64,000 bases of DNA from Edaphochlamys debaryana (Eukaryota; Chlorophyta; Chlorophyceae; Chlamydomonadales), in contig JAEHOE010000072.1 of NCBI GenBank assembly GCA_016858145.1, forward strand, positions 248,001 through 312,000, in the 5' to 3' direction. Shown in pieces: positions 23,546 through 34,100 of this stretch. Positions within the stretch are counted from its first letter, which is position 1. Every line of letters begins with the position of its first letter. A model generated the notes under the pieces. It had not been told where the DNA came from. It was given only the letters and a program-made list of their open reading frames with translations, and searched no databases. The translations under genes were made by a program, and so were the position numbers.

Positions 23546-25969
23546 GCTCCGCGCCGTCGCCTCTCTCGGCGCCGGGGTGGACCACGCGCTGGGTCAGGCG
23601 GGGCTGGTGCCGGAGGGCGTGGAGGTGCTGCGGATCGTGAGCGACCGGGCGGGAGGGCGGGGCGGGGCGGGACGGGGAGGGCGGGGGGGCGGGGGTAGAC
23701 TCAGCTCCCTGCCAGAGGCGGCTCCGCTCATCAGTGGCCGGGCAGCGCGGCGGAGAGGGGAGGGCAGGGGCGAAGCCGCCCCGGCTAACACGCTGCGAGT
23801 AGCGCAGCGTGAGGAGGGGGCCAAAGGGCTCGATGAGGCCTGTGATCGGATAGGAAAGGGCCGATAAGAGGCCGGCGGTAGGGCCTGCAGGAAGAGGAGG
23901 CCAGCTTGTGCAGGTCCTGGTGGGTCCTGATTGCGCCCCTCGCCTCGCCTTGACGCCCATATATTCCACGCGCTTAAAGCACCCCTCCCTCTCTCCCCCC
24001 TGACAGGTGGACCCCCTCATGGGTGAGCGCATGGCCACGTGGGTACGGGATGGGAGGACGTGGCATGTCGTACGTGCACGGGCTACGGAGCACGGGCATG
24101 GCACACGGGGGAGCTGCTCAGGGGTGCACGAAGCGGCTGCCCCAGCGCTGGGACTGGCCCAGAGCCGTCGTGGGATGGGGGCGTTTGGACCGGGCCTTCC
24201 TGGCAATCACACATGCTTGCGGTCCTCTGTGCATCTAGCGCAAGTGCCCTTGCTGTGGCGTTTACCTGATCCACGCAGGTGGGTGCTGTGGGCGGTCATC
24301 AACTTCCAGCGCCGCATGGACGAGTACGGCAGGGCGCAGGCGGAGCGGAGGTGGGCCCTGCAGGCCTGGGGTCAGGGGAGAGCTTTTGTAGACGGCCAGT
24401 AGTCCCCGCACGGTCCGCTTGACACCGTCAGGCCCCGGCCTGTCAAGGCCGGGACAGTCCGTGCGTGCAGCTGGGCGGGGCTTGGGGGGAGGGATTCACC
24501 CGGGGGAAAGCGGGGGCTGTAAAGTGGGCGCACGAGCGGCACTGCAGCAGGACCCTTGCCTCTCGCCACCCCACATGACGGGCGGCCCCCCGCCTCTTTC
24601 TCGCCGCCCAGGTGGGACAAGACGGTGGAGAACTACCGGCCCTGGGACAACGGCCGCGTGCGTGTGGGCGTCATGGGGCTGGGCGTCATGGGCGGGGCCG
24701 TGGCGCGGCTGCTGCGGGCGGCGGGGTACGACGTGGCCGCGTGGGTGCGGTCACCACGGGCGCCTGGAGGCGGCGAGGCGGCATCAGCAGCAGCGGCAGT
24801 GGCAGGAGCAGGGGGAGGAGGAGTGGCCGGGGAAGCGGCGGGCGCATCAGCAGGAGGAGGCAGCGGCGCAGGAGCAGGAGCAGGAGCCGGAGGAGGAGCA
24901 GCGGGTGGCGGGCTGGAGGCGGTGCGGGTGTTCGCGGGGCGCGGGGCGCTGCGGCCGTTCGTGGAGCGCACGGACGTGCTGGTGTGCCTGCTGCCGCTCA
25001 CGCCGGAGACTTCAGGTGCGGTCCCGTGATGTGCGGGTCTTTCCGTTCCTGCGGGTGTTGAGACGGGTGCGCCCACGCGGCTTCTTGCCCGTCCAGCAGC
25101 CCGTGCTGCACCCACTGGGCGATCCAAAGCGACACTACCTCATGGCTTCTCGCGCCCCGACACGCCTGTTGCTGCTCCGTCCTGCCGGCCCCTGCCCCGC
25201 CTGGGCCCGCCCTGACTCGCCTGGGCCCGCCCTGACTCGCCTGGGCCTGCTGCAGGCATTCTCAGCGCCGAGCTGCTGTCGTGGCTGCCCAAGGGCGCGG
25301 CGGTGATCAATGCGGCGCGCGGGCGGCACTTGGACGAGCAGGCGCTCCTTGCGGGGCTGGACTCGGGTGAGCGGGGGGAGGGGGGAGGGAGGGATACGGC
25401 GTGTGCGAGGGATAAGCACTTTGGAGTCCGGTCACCACGTGGCGGGCATGGGGGGGTGGTCAGGCCCGAGCGCGTGGCGACGCTACCCCCGATGCTCATC
25501 TACCGTACACTGCCGTACCCTCAGGGGACCTGGGCGGTGCGGTGCTGGACGTGTTCGCCACGGAGCCGCTGCCGCCGTCCTCGCCGCTGTGGACCCACCC
25601 GCGCGTGCGCATCACGCCGCACGTCTCGTCCATCACCGATGTGCCCGTGAGCAGGAGTGGGGGGAACGGAGTGAGGGGGTACGAGTGCGTGCCCTGGACG
25701 GAATGGGAGTGGGGGGGCTGGAGCTGAGGCCAGCCTGGCCCGTGCGCCCGTGTGGTGGCCCGAATGGTGTCTGTGGCTGCCGCTGCGGCCCCCCATCTAG
25801 CGGCCTCTGTCGTGCGATGGTTCCCTCTCCCTCTCCTGCTTATACCGATGCTCTATGCTCGCCGCCTCGGTGTCCCCAGAATGCTGCGGCTCAGATCGCG
25901 GACAACTGGCGCCGCCTGTGCGAGGGCCGGCCGCTGGCCAACGTCGCTAGCAGGACCAACGGTTACTAG
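23545..25969 (+). pseudogene. D-isomer 2-hydroxyacid dehydrogenase, GhrA-like copy 2, lacking 5' exons
   Basis: Exons equivalent to 3-9 of copy 1 are present: about 23545-23636, 24007-24038, 24279-24350, 24612-25015, 25256-25366, 25525-25646 and 25880-25969. Frames and splice sites are intact and the catalytic Arg, Glu and His are kept. Exons 1 and 2 (start codon and the [10 protein letters not shown] region) are absent. Homology stops inside exon 3 at 23545, and no upstream sequence splices in the right phase that I could find. Differences from copy 1 are few (for example Ala to Gly in exon 4, Met to Val in the Ala/Gly insert, His to Asp at the start of exon 8). I call it a truncated duplicate. 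It could be a young chimeric gene if an upstream exon is used. Confidence 0.75.
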
Positions 25970-27517
25970 CACTAGCGAGGCGGAGCCAGCCAACCAACCT
26001 ACCAACATACAAACTGATTGCGTCGTGCGGGAGCCAGGGTGGTTGGTGCCAAGGATCGGCTTGGTCTGGAGTCACACGTGGTTTGGTCTGGAGGGGCGGC
26101 CGACCCCAATGCCGAGGCGAGCCAGGTACGGCAGTACGGCAGCTGGGCCTGACTCAACTTTTTGGGCTGAGCCGCCGCCGTCAGGCGCTTCGGGCGGCGA
26201 TGGCTGGGGGCACTCCGCTTGTCGTAGATGCCGGCACACGGCGATGAGCGATGGCGGCATTGGCAGGGGGCAGCGGAAGCAGCGACGTTGCCTAGCCTAG
26301 CCCATAGCTGCTGCGCTCGAGAGCCTGTTGCTATAAAGAACCGACCCCGGCTATGTCCGATGGATTGGGGTTGAAGGCAAGAACACGACCCCAGACAATA
26401 CATGTGCGGCGGGCTGAAGTCGCCCCATGGGGAAGGTCTGGTAGGGGGTTGATCGGCTAAGCCCTTTTCCGGGATGAACATCCCGCGCTACATGATGTGC
26501 ATGCGCTCTGAGTGTAGTCGCTTAAGCTCGAAGATAAGGAGCGTGAAGTTGAGAGAGAGACCGAAGGACCTGCGATGCGTGACCCAGGTGGGAGGGGGGG
26601 GCAACGTAGGATGACTGAGGAGACGCGCTTTGGGGCTTGCCAAGGAGCCAGGCCTGTGCAGGTTAAAGAGTACAGGGGGATGTGCCATGCCACTCCGGCC
26701 TGGACCTGTGGAGAGATTCGGGTGTAGCGTACGGAGTGAGGGGGCGAGGCGGAACCAGGAGGGCGTCGTAAGACCCGAGCCCAGGGGGACTCGAAGCCAT
26801 CGACTCCCAAAGCATGGGGTGTAGCTGTGTTAGAGTGTTACCCACCGTCAGGTGTGTAGTGCTTGGCACCTTGGCTGCTTGGCTCCCCGGGGCAATCATG
26901 CGGTACAGGCAATGCGGGGCTGCGGTGACGGTGTCATTGTCTCAAGGCGGGGGGCGGTAGATTGCTCATTGCGCTCATTGCCTTAGAAGACCTGGACATG
27001 AGTCATAGTCATAAGCCTCGTGGCATCACGCTATCTGTACCGACATACCGTCACTGAACGTGGACCTACTGGGCCTGCCCTTCTCCCTTTGAGCAACTTG
27101 TGAGGCCATGGCATGTGGGCATGTGTACACATGCACGTACCCCCGAGCCCGTAGCAGCGGGAGAAAAGTGCCCTGCATGTCTTACAGTGATGTTCGCGTA
27201 CAACGCATTAGGAGGGGCACTCGCGGGTGTGGACTGGACACGCTCGTCAGGGGCAGCGATGGAGCAGCTGATGCCCCGGCGAACACGTACCCGCAAGTAT
27301 ACTTGGCCAGGGCCACGGCTGCGCCATCGGCCTCGGATACGTTTGTACACCTACACAGACGATCACTCGGCCGAGCCCCGACTTAGCAGCAGGGTCTCGC
27401 TTTGCAGATGCCGTTGTGTCCACACCAGGAACTGTATATAGAGTAGGGCTCAACTACTCTCAACGTGACAGCTGGAAACCAAATACTGTAGCACAGTCCC
27501 GCTTGAGCAAGCGCCGG
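25970..27517. other. Intergenic region: duplicated flank plus two copy-specific blocks
   Basis: Flank shared with 18431-19114 is interrupted twice. The second block (26727-27056) contains, on the minus strand, a GGCTTCGAGTCCC sequence like an RNA polymerase III B box and may be a SINE-type insertion. Deletion from copy 1 is the alternative. The last 220 bases should hold the promoter of the gene starting at 27518. Confidence 0.5.
26727..27056 (-). mobile_element. Possible SINE-like insertion in duplication copy 2
   Basis: About 330 bases are present here and absent at the matching point near 18843 of copy 1. A B-box-like GGCTTCGAGTCCC is on the minus strand (about 26765-26777). No clear target-site duplication was found. 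Confidence 0.3.
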
Positions 27518-29776
27518 ATGGGTCAATGCTTGAGTGGCGGAGCTTCCAAGAAGCAGGACAAGCTCAAAGGCACACAGCAAATCGGAGGGAAGACCAACGC
27601 AACAAAGGCAAGTCCTCACTCGTCAATCCGTCCGCATGCAGCTTCAGCGCCGAGCGTCAAGCTTGGAGCCAATCTAATCACAGTGTCCAACTCCTCAGGC
27701 ACACACGACTGCTCTAGCACAACCCACCGACAGCGCCTTCGTGGGCGGGGGGTTTGATACCATCCTCGAATCCCCCAGCGGCGAGGTGGACCTGCCTCCT
27801 GCCGCTGACCCGGCGCATCCAGGTGCGAAGGGCATCGCTGGTCTTGAAGAGTAGCTGCAGTTTCAGGCTGCTTACGGAGGGAGCCCTCCTCCAGCCTGCC
27901 AGCCCCCCGACGGACCGCCAACCTGACTGGCGCCTTGCCGCCTTGACCCCCTACGCAACGCACAGGCGCCTCTCTTATTCGGCGCGACACGGGGAAGGAG
28001 CAGGCTTCACCTTCCTCCAGCTCCAGCTCCGGAGCGGACAGCTCTCACCCAGCCCACTCACGCTGTGGCACCGGGTTAGCGGGGGGGACGGATGGCGAAG
28101 CCGTTGCCTCCACCTCCGCACCCACGCCGCGGCGTCCGACCGCGTCCGAGCGGCGGCAGCGGCCCGGCCCCAAGGGCCGCTCGTCCCATCTGGGTCGGCG
28201 CCGGGGTGCCAGCAGCACAGGAAACCCGAGTGACGGCGAAGCGGATGTGGCGCTTCCCCTCACAGCGGAACAGATGGCAGCTGTTGAAAGGGCACTGTCC
28301 TCATCGCAAGGGCCCGGCTTCGCCAAGCGCAGCTCCCCGCCGCCCTCAGCATCCGCCGTAACGGGCTCCGGCTTGGAACCGCTCACATGTGAGGGGGCCA
28401 GCACCGAAGACCCCATGCTCGGGCCTTTTGGGGCACCGGCAGCAGCGGCCGTGTTTGCAGAATGCGACGACGGCGCTGTTGCCACGGCCATGCGAGGCAC
28501 AGACTCAATGCCGCGGGCAGGCGGCGGCGGCGGCGGAGGGGACTCTGCCATCGCTGCAGCCGCCGCCGCCGCCGCCTCGGTTGAACCCAACGCAGGCGCG
28601 TTCCGGTTCGACCCTGCCTTCCTCGCATCGCTCCGTTCCGGGACCGGGTCCGTCGCGCTTCCTGGCACCGGCTCCCAGCTGCCACCACAGCCCTCCCGAG
28701 CATCCCTCGCCGGACCCTCCCTGGACACAGCCCTTGCCTCGGCCGTTGCGGAGGCCCAGGCCGCATCCGAGACGCCGCCGCCGTCAGGCCGTCGGGCGGC
28801 AACCGCCGCCGACCTGCCCTCCCAGGGGCCGTCCCGCCGCAACGGTGGGGTCGCTGGAGAGGCGTCCGAGGATGGGTCGCTGCGCCTTTCAGCAGCCCAC
28901 TCATTCACAGCCGTGGGTCGGATAGGAAGCGCGACTGGCCCGCACTCGGGCGCGCTGCCGCCACGGCCCGACAGCGGCGCAGCTTCCAGGGTGGAGCGCG
29001 CGGCCGCCCAGCCGCGGCAGCGGACGGTGGACACCATGCAGCCCAGCTTGGGCCTGGGAGGGGCGAGCCTGGGCCTGGGCCTGGGCCTGCCGGTCCCGTC
29101 CGTGGGCCTGGGCGCATCCGCGAGCGGGGCTGCCGCCGTCGACCCTGGTCTGCAGACTCTGCTCTCGCTAGGGCTGGTGAACGCGGCTGCGTACCGGCAG
29201 GCGCGCCGCCGCGGCTCGGAAGCCGGGAGCGCCATCGGCACGCCCCATGCCGTGGGCCCGTCGGGGCCCAGCCTCGCGCACATGTCTTCGCTGGGCCCGG
29301 ACTACATCGCAGCCATGCGCGGGGACCGCAAGGGCCCAGGGCAGGCCCTGTCCGGCCGCCAGGCCGCCACGGAGGCCGGTGGCCCAAGGCGGCAGCGGCG
29401 GCAGTCGTTCACGGAGTCTGGCGCCAACGCTACGCAGTCCCCAACCCAGGCCCAGGCCCAAGCCTACTACCTGCAGATGCCGCGGCAGCCGGCCGCAGAG
29501 GGCGGTCGGCGGCAGCGGCGGCTTAGCTACGTGGAGTCTTCGGCAGTAGTGGCCTCCAAGTCGTCTTTCAATGCGGACCAGGCCTTTGGAATGATCCGGC
29601 GGACCGGCAGCGTGACGGTGACTGGGCCCAGCCAGGCCGCCTCCGCGGCGGCGGCGGCGGCGTCCTACGCGGCGTTCATGGCGGCGGCGGCGGCAGGCGG
29701 TGGCGGCGGCGCGGGGGGCCAGACGGGGGCGAAGCGCGGCGGCAAGCAGCGGCGCACTTCGTGGGTGGAGACGTGA
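27518..29776 (+). CDS. MG-Cys family member 1: acylated N-terminus, RRxS-rich protein
   Basis: Exons are 27518-27607, 27699-27822 and 27966-29776, giving 674 residues. Intron 1 uses a GC donor (AAAG|GCAAGT), and phases are 0 then 1 as in the other four members. The N-terminus MGQCLSGG fits N-myristoylation at Gly2 with Cys4 as a palmitoylation site, so membrane attachment is likely (inference). The rest is low complexity, with poly-Gly, poly-Ala and Ser/Pro segments. Residues about 465-490 carry LLSLGLVNAAAYRQARRRGS, the family's core motif. The C-terminus has three spaced copies of RRxS-aromatic-x-E-S/T (RRQSFTES, RRLSYVES, RRTSWVET as the last residues), which look like basophilic kinase sites. 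The function is unknown and I know of no named family. Confidence 0.75.
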
Positions 29777-31111
29777 GGTGCCGGCCGGGCGCCATGCTGG
29801 TGAGGGAATGCGCCGCTGCTTGGGACCACATCGGTGTACATCTCGTGTGCTGTTTGTCCGCTGCAAAGGGGCATTCGGGGCTGTAGCTGACGCGGCACGG
29901 TCAAGCGGAACGTGGGAAGGTTGGATAGGAAGGTAGCACAAGCACTGGCCTAACTGTGCACTTGGGGCCAGGTTGCCGTATTCATCAAGGGCTGCAGGGA
30001 TGGTAGGTGCCGAGGTGCACTGAGCGCATCGCGGTGATGGCAGGGGTGCGGAGGCGCCGCAGCGATTTGCGCTGCGGCCCAGGCGTTGCGAAGGAAGTTG
30101 CAGGTAGTCACCATTAGTTGGGAGATCGGGCAGAGCTTGTTGTAGGGATGGTGTGGCGCCATCGTAGATCCAGGACCGTGACCCGTCCTTAGAGTTTATT
30201 AGGTGAAACGGAAAAGCGAAGGCCTGAGCTTAGGCCGAACAATTCATCCAGGTATTGCGCAGGCTGTGTGAGTACAGTACTCATCTTGTTGCACCGGCAC
30301 TGGCACTGGCACCCGTCTGCAGTTGCTTCTCCAGGGCTCACCGTTGGCTTGGTGTGGCGAGCTGTATGTTAGGCTGTTGAGTTGCAAGTGCATAGCGCGC
30401 ACATTTACGTTGACCGATTATGATGCTGTGTGGGGTACCTTGTTGAGAGAGGCGCTTACCGAAGGCAGGTGGTTCGCGACCTGGATTTGTGCATAGCTCA
30501 CCGCCTGAAAGCTTCTTATGTGCTTGGAGACTGCCTCAGGTCACCCGAATGTGAGACTGAAAGTTGAGGCCATAGGGTTTCATGCAACTGGCACTGCCAC
30601 CTGAAAGCCAGCAGTGGCCGGCTCATTCCTACCCGCCGCCCCAAGCGTGCCCCCAAGTGCACAGCACATCTCTAGGCGTACCTCCTAGCGTACTATTGCT
30701 AGCAATGTATCTCCCTGGCACATGCGCTTTGCGCCCCGTTCAGCGCCATGAGTACCCAGCACGCAGCGACGTCCCAAGGTCCCCCGAGCTTGACTCAACT
30801 CATCCGCTTCCTTTGCCCAAGCACCCTGCCCACCGACCCCCTGCTCCCTGCGCCCAAGACCCTGACGGTAACACGCGACCAAACTTTGCTAATCGCTTCT
30901 TTCTGATTCAATTGCTGTCATGCCCTGGGCAGCAGGCGACTGGTTCCCCGGGCCGTGCCGTTGCGCACTCGTTTGCTTGGCACTCTCGTCTTTTAACCCC
31001 CTGCTCACATTGCTCTGCTTCATCCCACTGCATTCGCCCCCTCCAAGCCCTCCTCACTCTCCTTTCGATCTGCTCTGCTCACTCAAAATCCGCTCACGCG
31101 TTCCAAAACTC
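29777..31111. other. Tail-to-tail intergenic region
   Basis: This separates the stop of family member 1 (plus) from the stop of the kinase gene (minus) and probably contains both 3' UTRs. No gene, repeat or RNA is evident. Confidence 0.5.
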
Positions 31112-34100
31112 CTAGGCGCTCTCGCCCACCCGCTCCCCCGCTGGCGCCTCCCCATCCGCCTCCTTCACGCCCCCCTTCCGTACCACCCTTGGCCGGCCCC
31201 GCGGTGCCTTGGCCGCCCGAACGACTGCCGCCACCTCCACCACCGCCGCCCCAGACCCCAATCCCGCCACCTCCACGCTAGCCGCTGCCACACCGGACGG
31301 CACCATCGGGACCGCCACACGTGACAGCGCCGCCGCCCCTAGCTCCGTGAGCGCCACCGCCGGCTCCCGCTCCGCCAGCAGTGCCGCTGCGGCTGCTGCC
31401 GCTGCCGCTGGCTCTGATCGGACCGGCCCGGACCCCGCCACCGGCGCTGGTTCCAGGGCCGAAACGGCGGAGGGCAAGGGCGACGGCGCCGTGGGAGCCG
31501 GCGCCGAGGCGGAAAGGGCCAGCTCCAGGACCCCGGCCCTGGCCACCACGCCGCTGGCCGCCGCGGGCAGGAGGTCGAGGCCCGGGGCGTCCGAAACCGC
31601 CGGTGCCGCGAATGTGGTTACGGGCGAGGGCGTGGGCGCTGGGGCGTGAGAGGGCGCGGGGGCAACCCATCCGGGGCTGCGGGCGCGTAGGCCGGCGGCA
31701 GAGGGGCTGGGCGCAGCGTGTGCGTCAGCGGGAGAAGGCGGCGGGGGGAAGAGGGGCGCGGCCCGGGGCGTGGGCGGCGGGAGGGAGACGGCGCGGCGGC
31801 GCGAGGGCGTGGCGGCGCGGTGGGCTTGCGCGGGGCTTGGGGCCGCGGCCGCCATCCGTGCAGAATGGGGGGTGCCAGCGTCAACCATATAAGCATTCCC
31901 AGACGCCTCTGCCTCCTGCTCCCCAGAGGCCGTACATGGTGCCCCATCCACGGAGGCGCTTGGCATGCCCCCCTCTTGACTCGAGGAGGAGGACGCGCCA
32001 GGGCCAAGGGGCAGCGCCTCAAGGGCATCCCGGGTGGGGGGCTTGACGCGCCTCAACCGTGACGTGGCACGAGCCTTGGGACCCGCCTCCGCTGCAGGCC
32101 CCGCCCCCGCCAGCCCCGGCCCTGCTGCAGGCTTGGGGTCAGCGCCCGCGGCCTTCCGTGGCGCACGCTTGGCCGCGGACTCTGGCCCGGCGGCCAGCGG
32201 CGCGGACGGCTCTTCCCCATGCGTTGCGCCCTCCCCCTGAGGGCCCTGGGGCCCGGCAGCGCCGTGTGTGGCCAAGGCACCGGGGGCTCCCGGGCTCGAG
32301 ATGGAGGCGACGGCTGGGCGGGCGGCGCCCCGCCGTGGCCCGGTCAGGTCGAGGGATGCGCCCGGGGGAGCCATGGTCGGCTCCGGCGCCCTCGCCCTCC
32401 GCGGAGAGCGGGCTCGAGTGGCGGTCATCGTCCCCTTGCCAGCCGCCGCCCCGGCACCCGCACCCGCCTTGGCACGGCTCTTGCGGGGCGGGGCGGCCCC
32501 GGCAGGGCCCGCGCTGCCCGCCTCGGGCCCGGCGGGGCCCGCCTGGGGCCCGGACCCCCCAACCTCTGCTGCGGTGCCGGCGGAGGCTTCCGAGGCAGGG
32601 GCCGGTACGCGGGCCTTGGCCGGGCCGCGTCGGGCCTTGGCGGGCCCAGGTCCAGAAACGGCCTGAGTCGTCGAGGGGACCTCTGGCGTCGTCTGACGGA
32701 GCGTGGAGGCTGTGGACGAGGGCTCTTGGGTGGGGGCAGGCGACGTCACGTGGGCGGCAGGCGCCGAGGCCGGCGGCGCTGGCGCGAACGGGGCCCGCCC
32801 GCTCTCAACAAGACCGCTTGCGAGGTATGCCGTCGCTGCTGCAGCCTGCTCGCTCGCCGCAGACGTTGCGGCGGGGGCCGGCGCCCCAGTCCGTGCGACG
32901 GAGGCGGGGGCAGGCCGGGCCGCCAGTGCAGCGGCGATGGGGACGGGCGTCAGGGCGCCCGCAAAGGTGGCAGCCCAGGCGAGCGGGGCCAAGGGCCCTC
33001 GGGGTGCTGGTGAGGAGGCACGACCTGAGCTCTTGAATTGAGCATTCATGCGTTGCGGCGCCCCCATCTCTGCGACCGTCCAAGACGGCGCCTCCTGGCC
33101 CTCCCGGCCTGCAGCAAGGGCCTCCGCTCCTGCCGCTGCCGTCTGCTGAGGCGCAGGCCGCGGCCCCGTCCCCTCCTCCACCCCCTCCTCCACCGGTGCC
33201 GATGCGCCTGCCTGGACTGCCAGTGCTGCTCCCGCCGTGATGCTCCCCGAGAGCGCTGGCCTTGACGGCGTCACTCCGTCAGAGCTTGCGCCCTTCTCGA
33301 CTCCTGACACGGCCGGCCCCGCCCCTCTTGCCGCTACCCCAGCCCCCGGCCGTTCCAGCGCCGTGCTTCTGTTTGGTAGCGGAAGCGGCGGCGAGGGCGG
33401 TCGGAGCGGCGAGGGCGACGGCGGCCGCAGCGGTATGGACGAGGGCGGTCGCAGCGGCGAGGGCGAGGGCGAGGGCGAGGGGGGTCGCAGCGGCGAAGGC
33501 GAGGGGGCTCGTGTCGGCGAAGGGGACCGGGTCGGGGAGGGCGAGGGCGGCCGTGTTGGCGAGGGCGAGGGCGGGCGCGGAGACACGGCCAGCGGCGCCG
33601 TGACGGCCACCCTCGGGCCCGGGCCGTTTGGCCGGGGCCCGGGGCTGCACGTCCTGGGCCCAGGCAGGCCCACGCCAGCGGCTCTGCCGCTCCCGACTGC
33701 TCCTCTCGCCGGGCCTCCTGTGATGGTATCCCGACCCAGCGGCCCGGCGCCTGTCCCAACCTCCGACGCAGCAGACCTGAAAGGAGAGGCCCCGGAGGTC
33801 GCGGCCCGTGGGGGCAGTGCGGGTGCGGGTGCGGCGCCCAGCCCGGCCAGCCAGGGGTGCTCCAGCAGTTGGGCTGCGTCGGGGCGCAGCGTGGGGTCCT
33901 TTTGGAGGGCCTGCGCGATGAAGTCGACGGCGGCTGAAGAGGACAGCAGGGCGGGGGAGGGCGGGAGGCGGTGAGGACAGGGGTGGGACAGGGATTGATG
34001 CGGAAGACAGGGGTGCGACAGGGGTGTGACAGGGCTCCGCGAAGTGCAGCAGCACACACCTGTACGTGCGATATACGGGATGCCTAACTCGTTGTCTGCT

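Larger units (their letters stand above)
23545..27296 (+). repeat. Segmental duplication, copy 2
   Basis: This is the partner of 15775-19114. Compared with copy 1 it has a shorter intron 7 and two extra blocks downstream of the stop, about 26155-26515 and about 26727-27056. Confidence 0.9.

Noticed and set aside
23217..24206. 329-residue minus frame across dehydrogenase copy 2 (with a twin at 15522-16448)
   Set aside because: It is antisense to duplicated exons and introns; the plus-strand exons are clearly the real signal.
26740..26840. Possible tRNA gene on the minus strand
   Set aside because: The B-box-like part is present, but acceptor, D and anticodon stems do not fold properly. A SINE-type relic fits better.
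28045..29283. 412-residue minus frame antisense to family member 1
   Set aside because: It is a shadow of GC-rich coding sequence; the plus frame has the family features and splice phases.
32059..33036. Long Arg/Pro-rich plus frames opposite the kinase tail
   Set aside because: They mirror the low-complexity kinase exon and carry no motif of their own.
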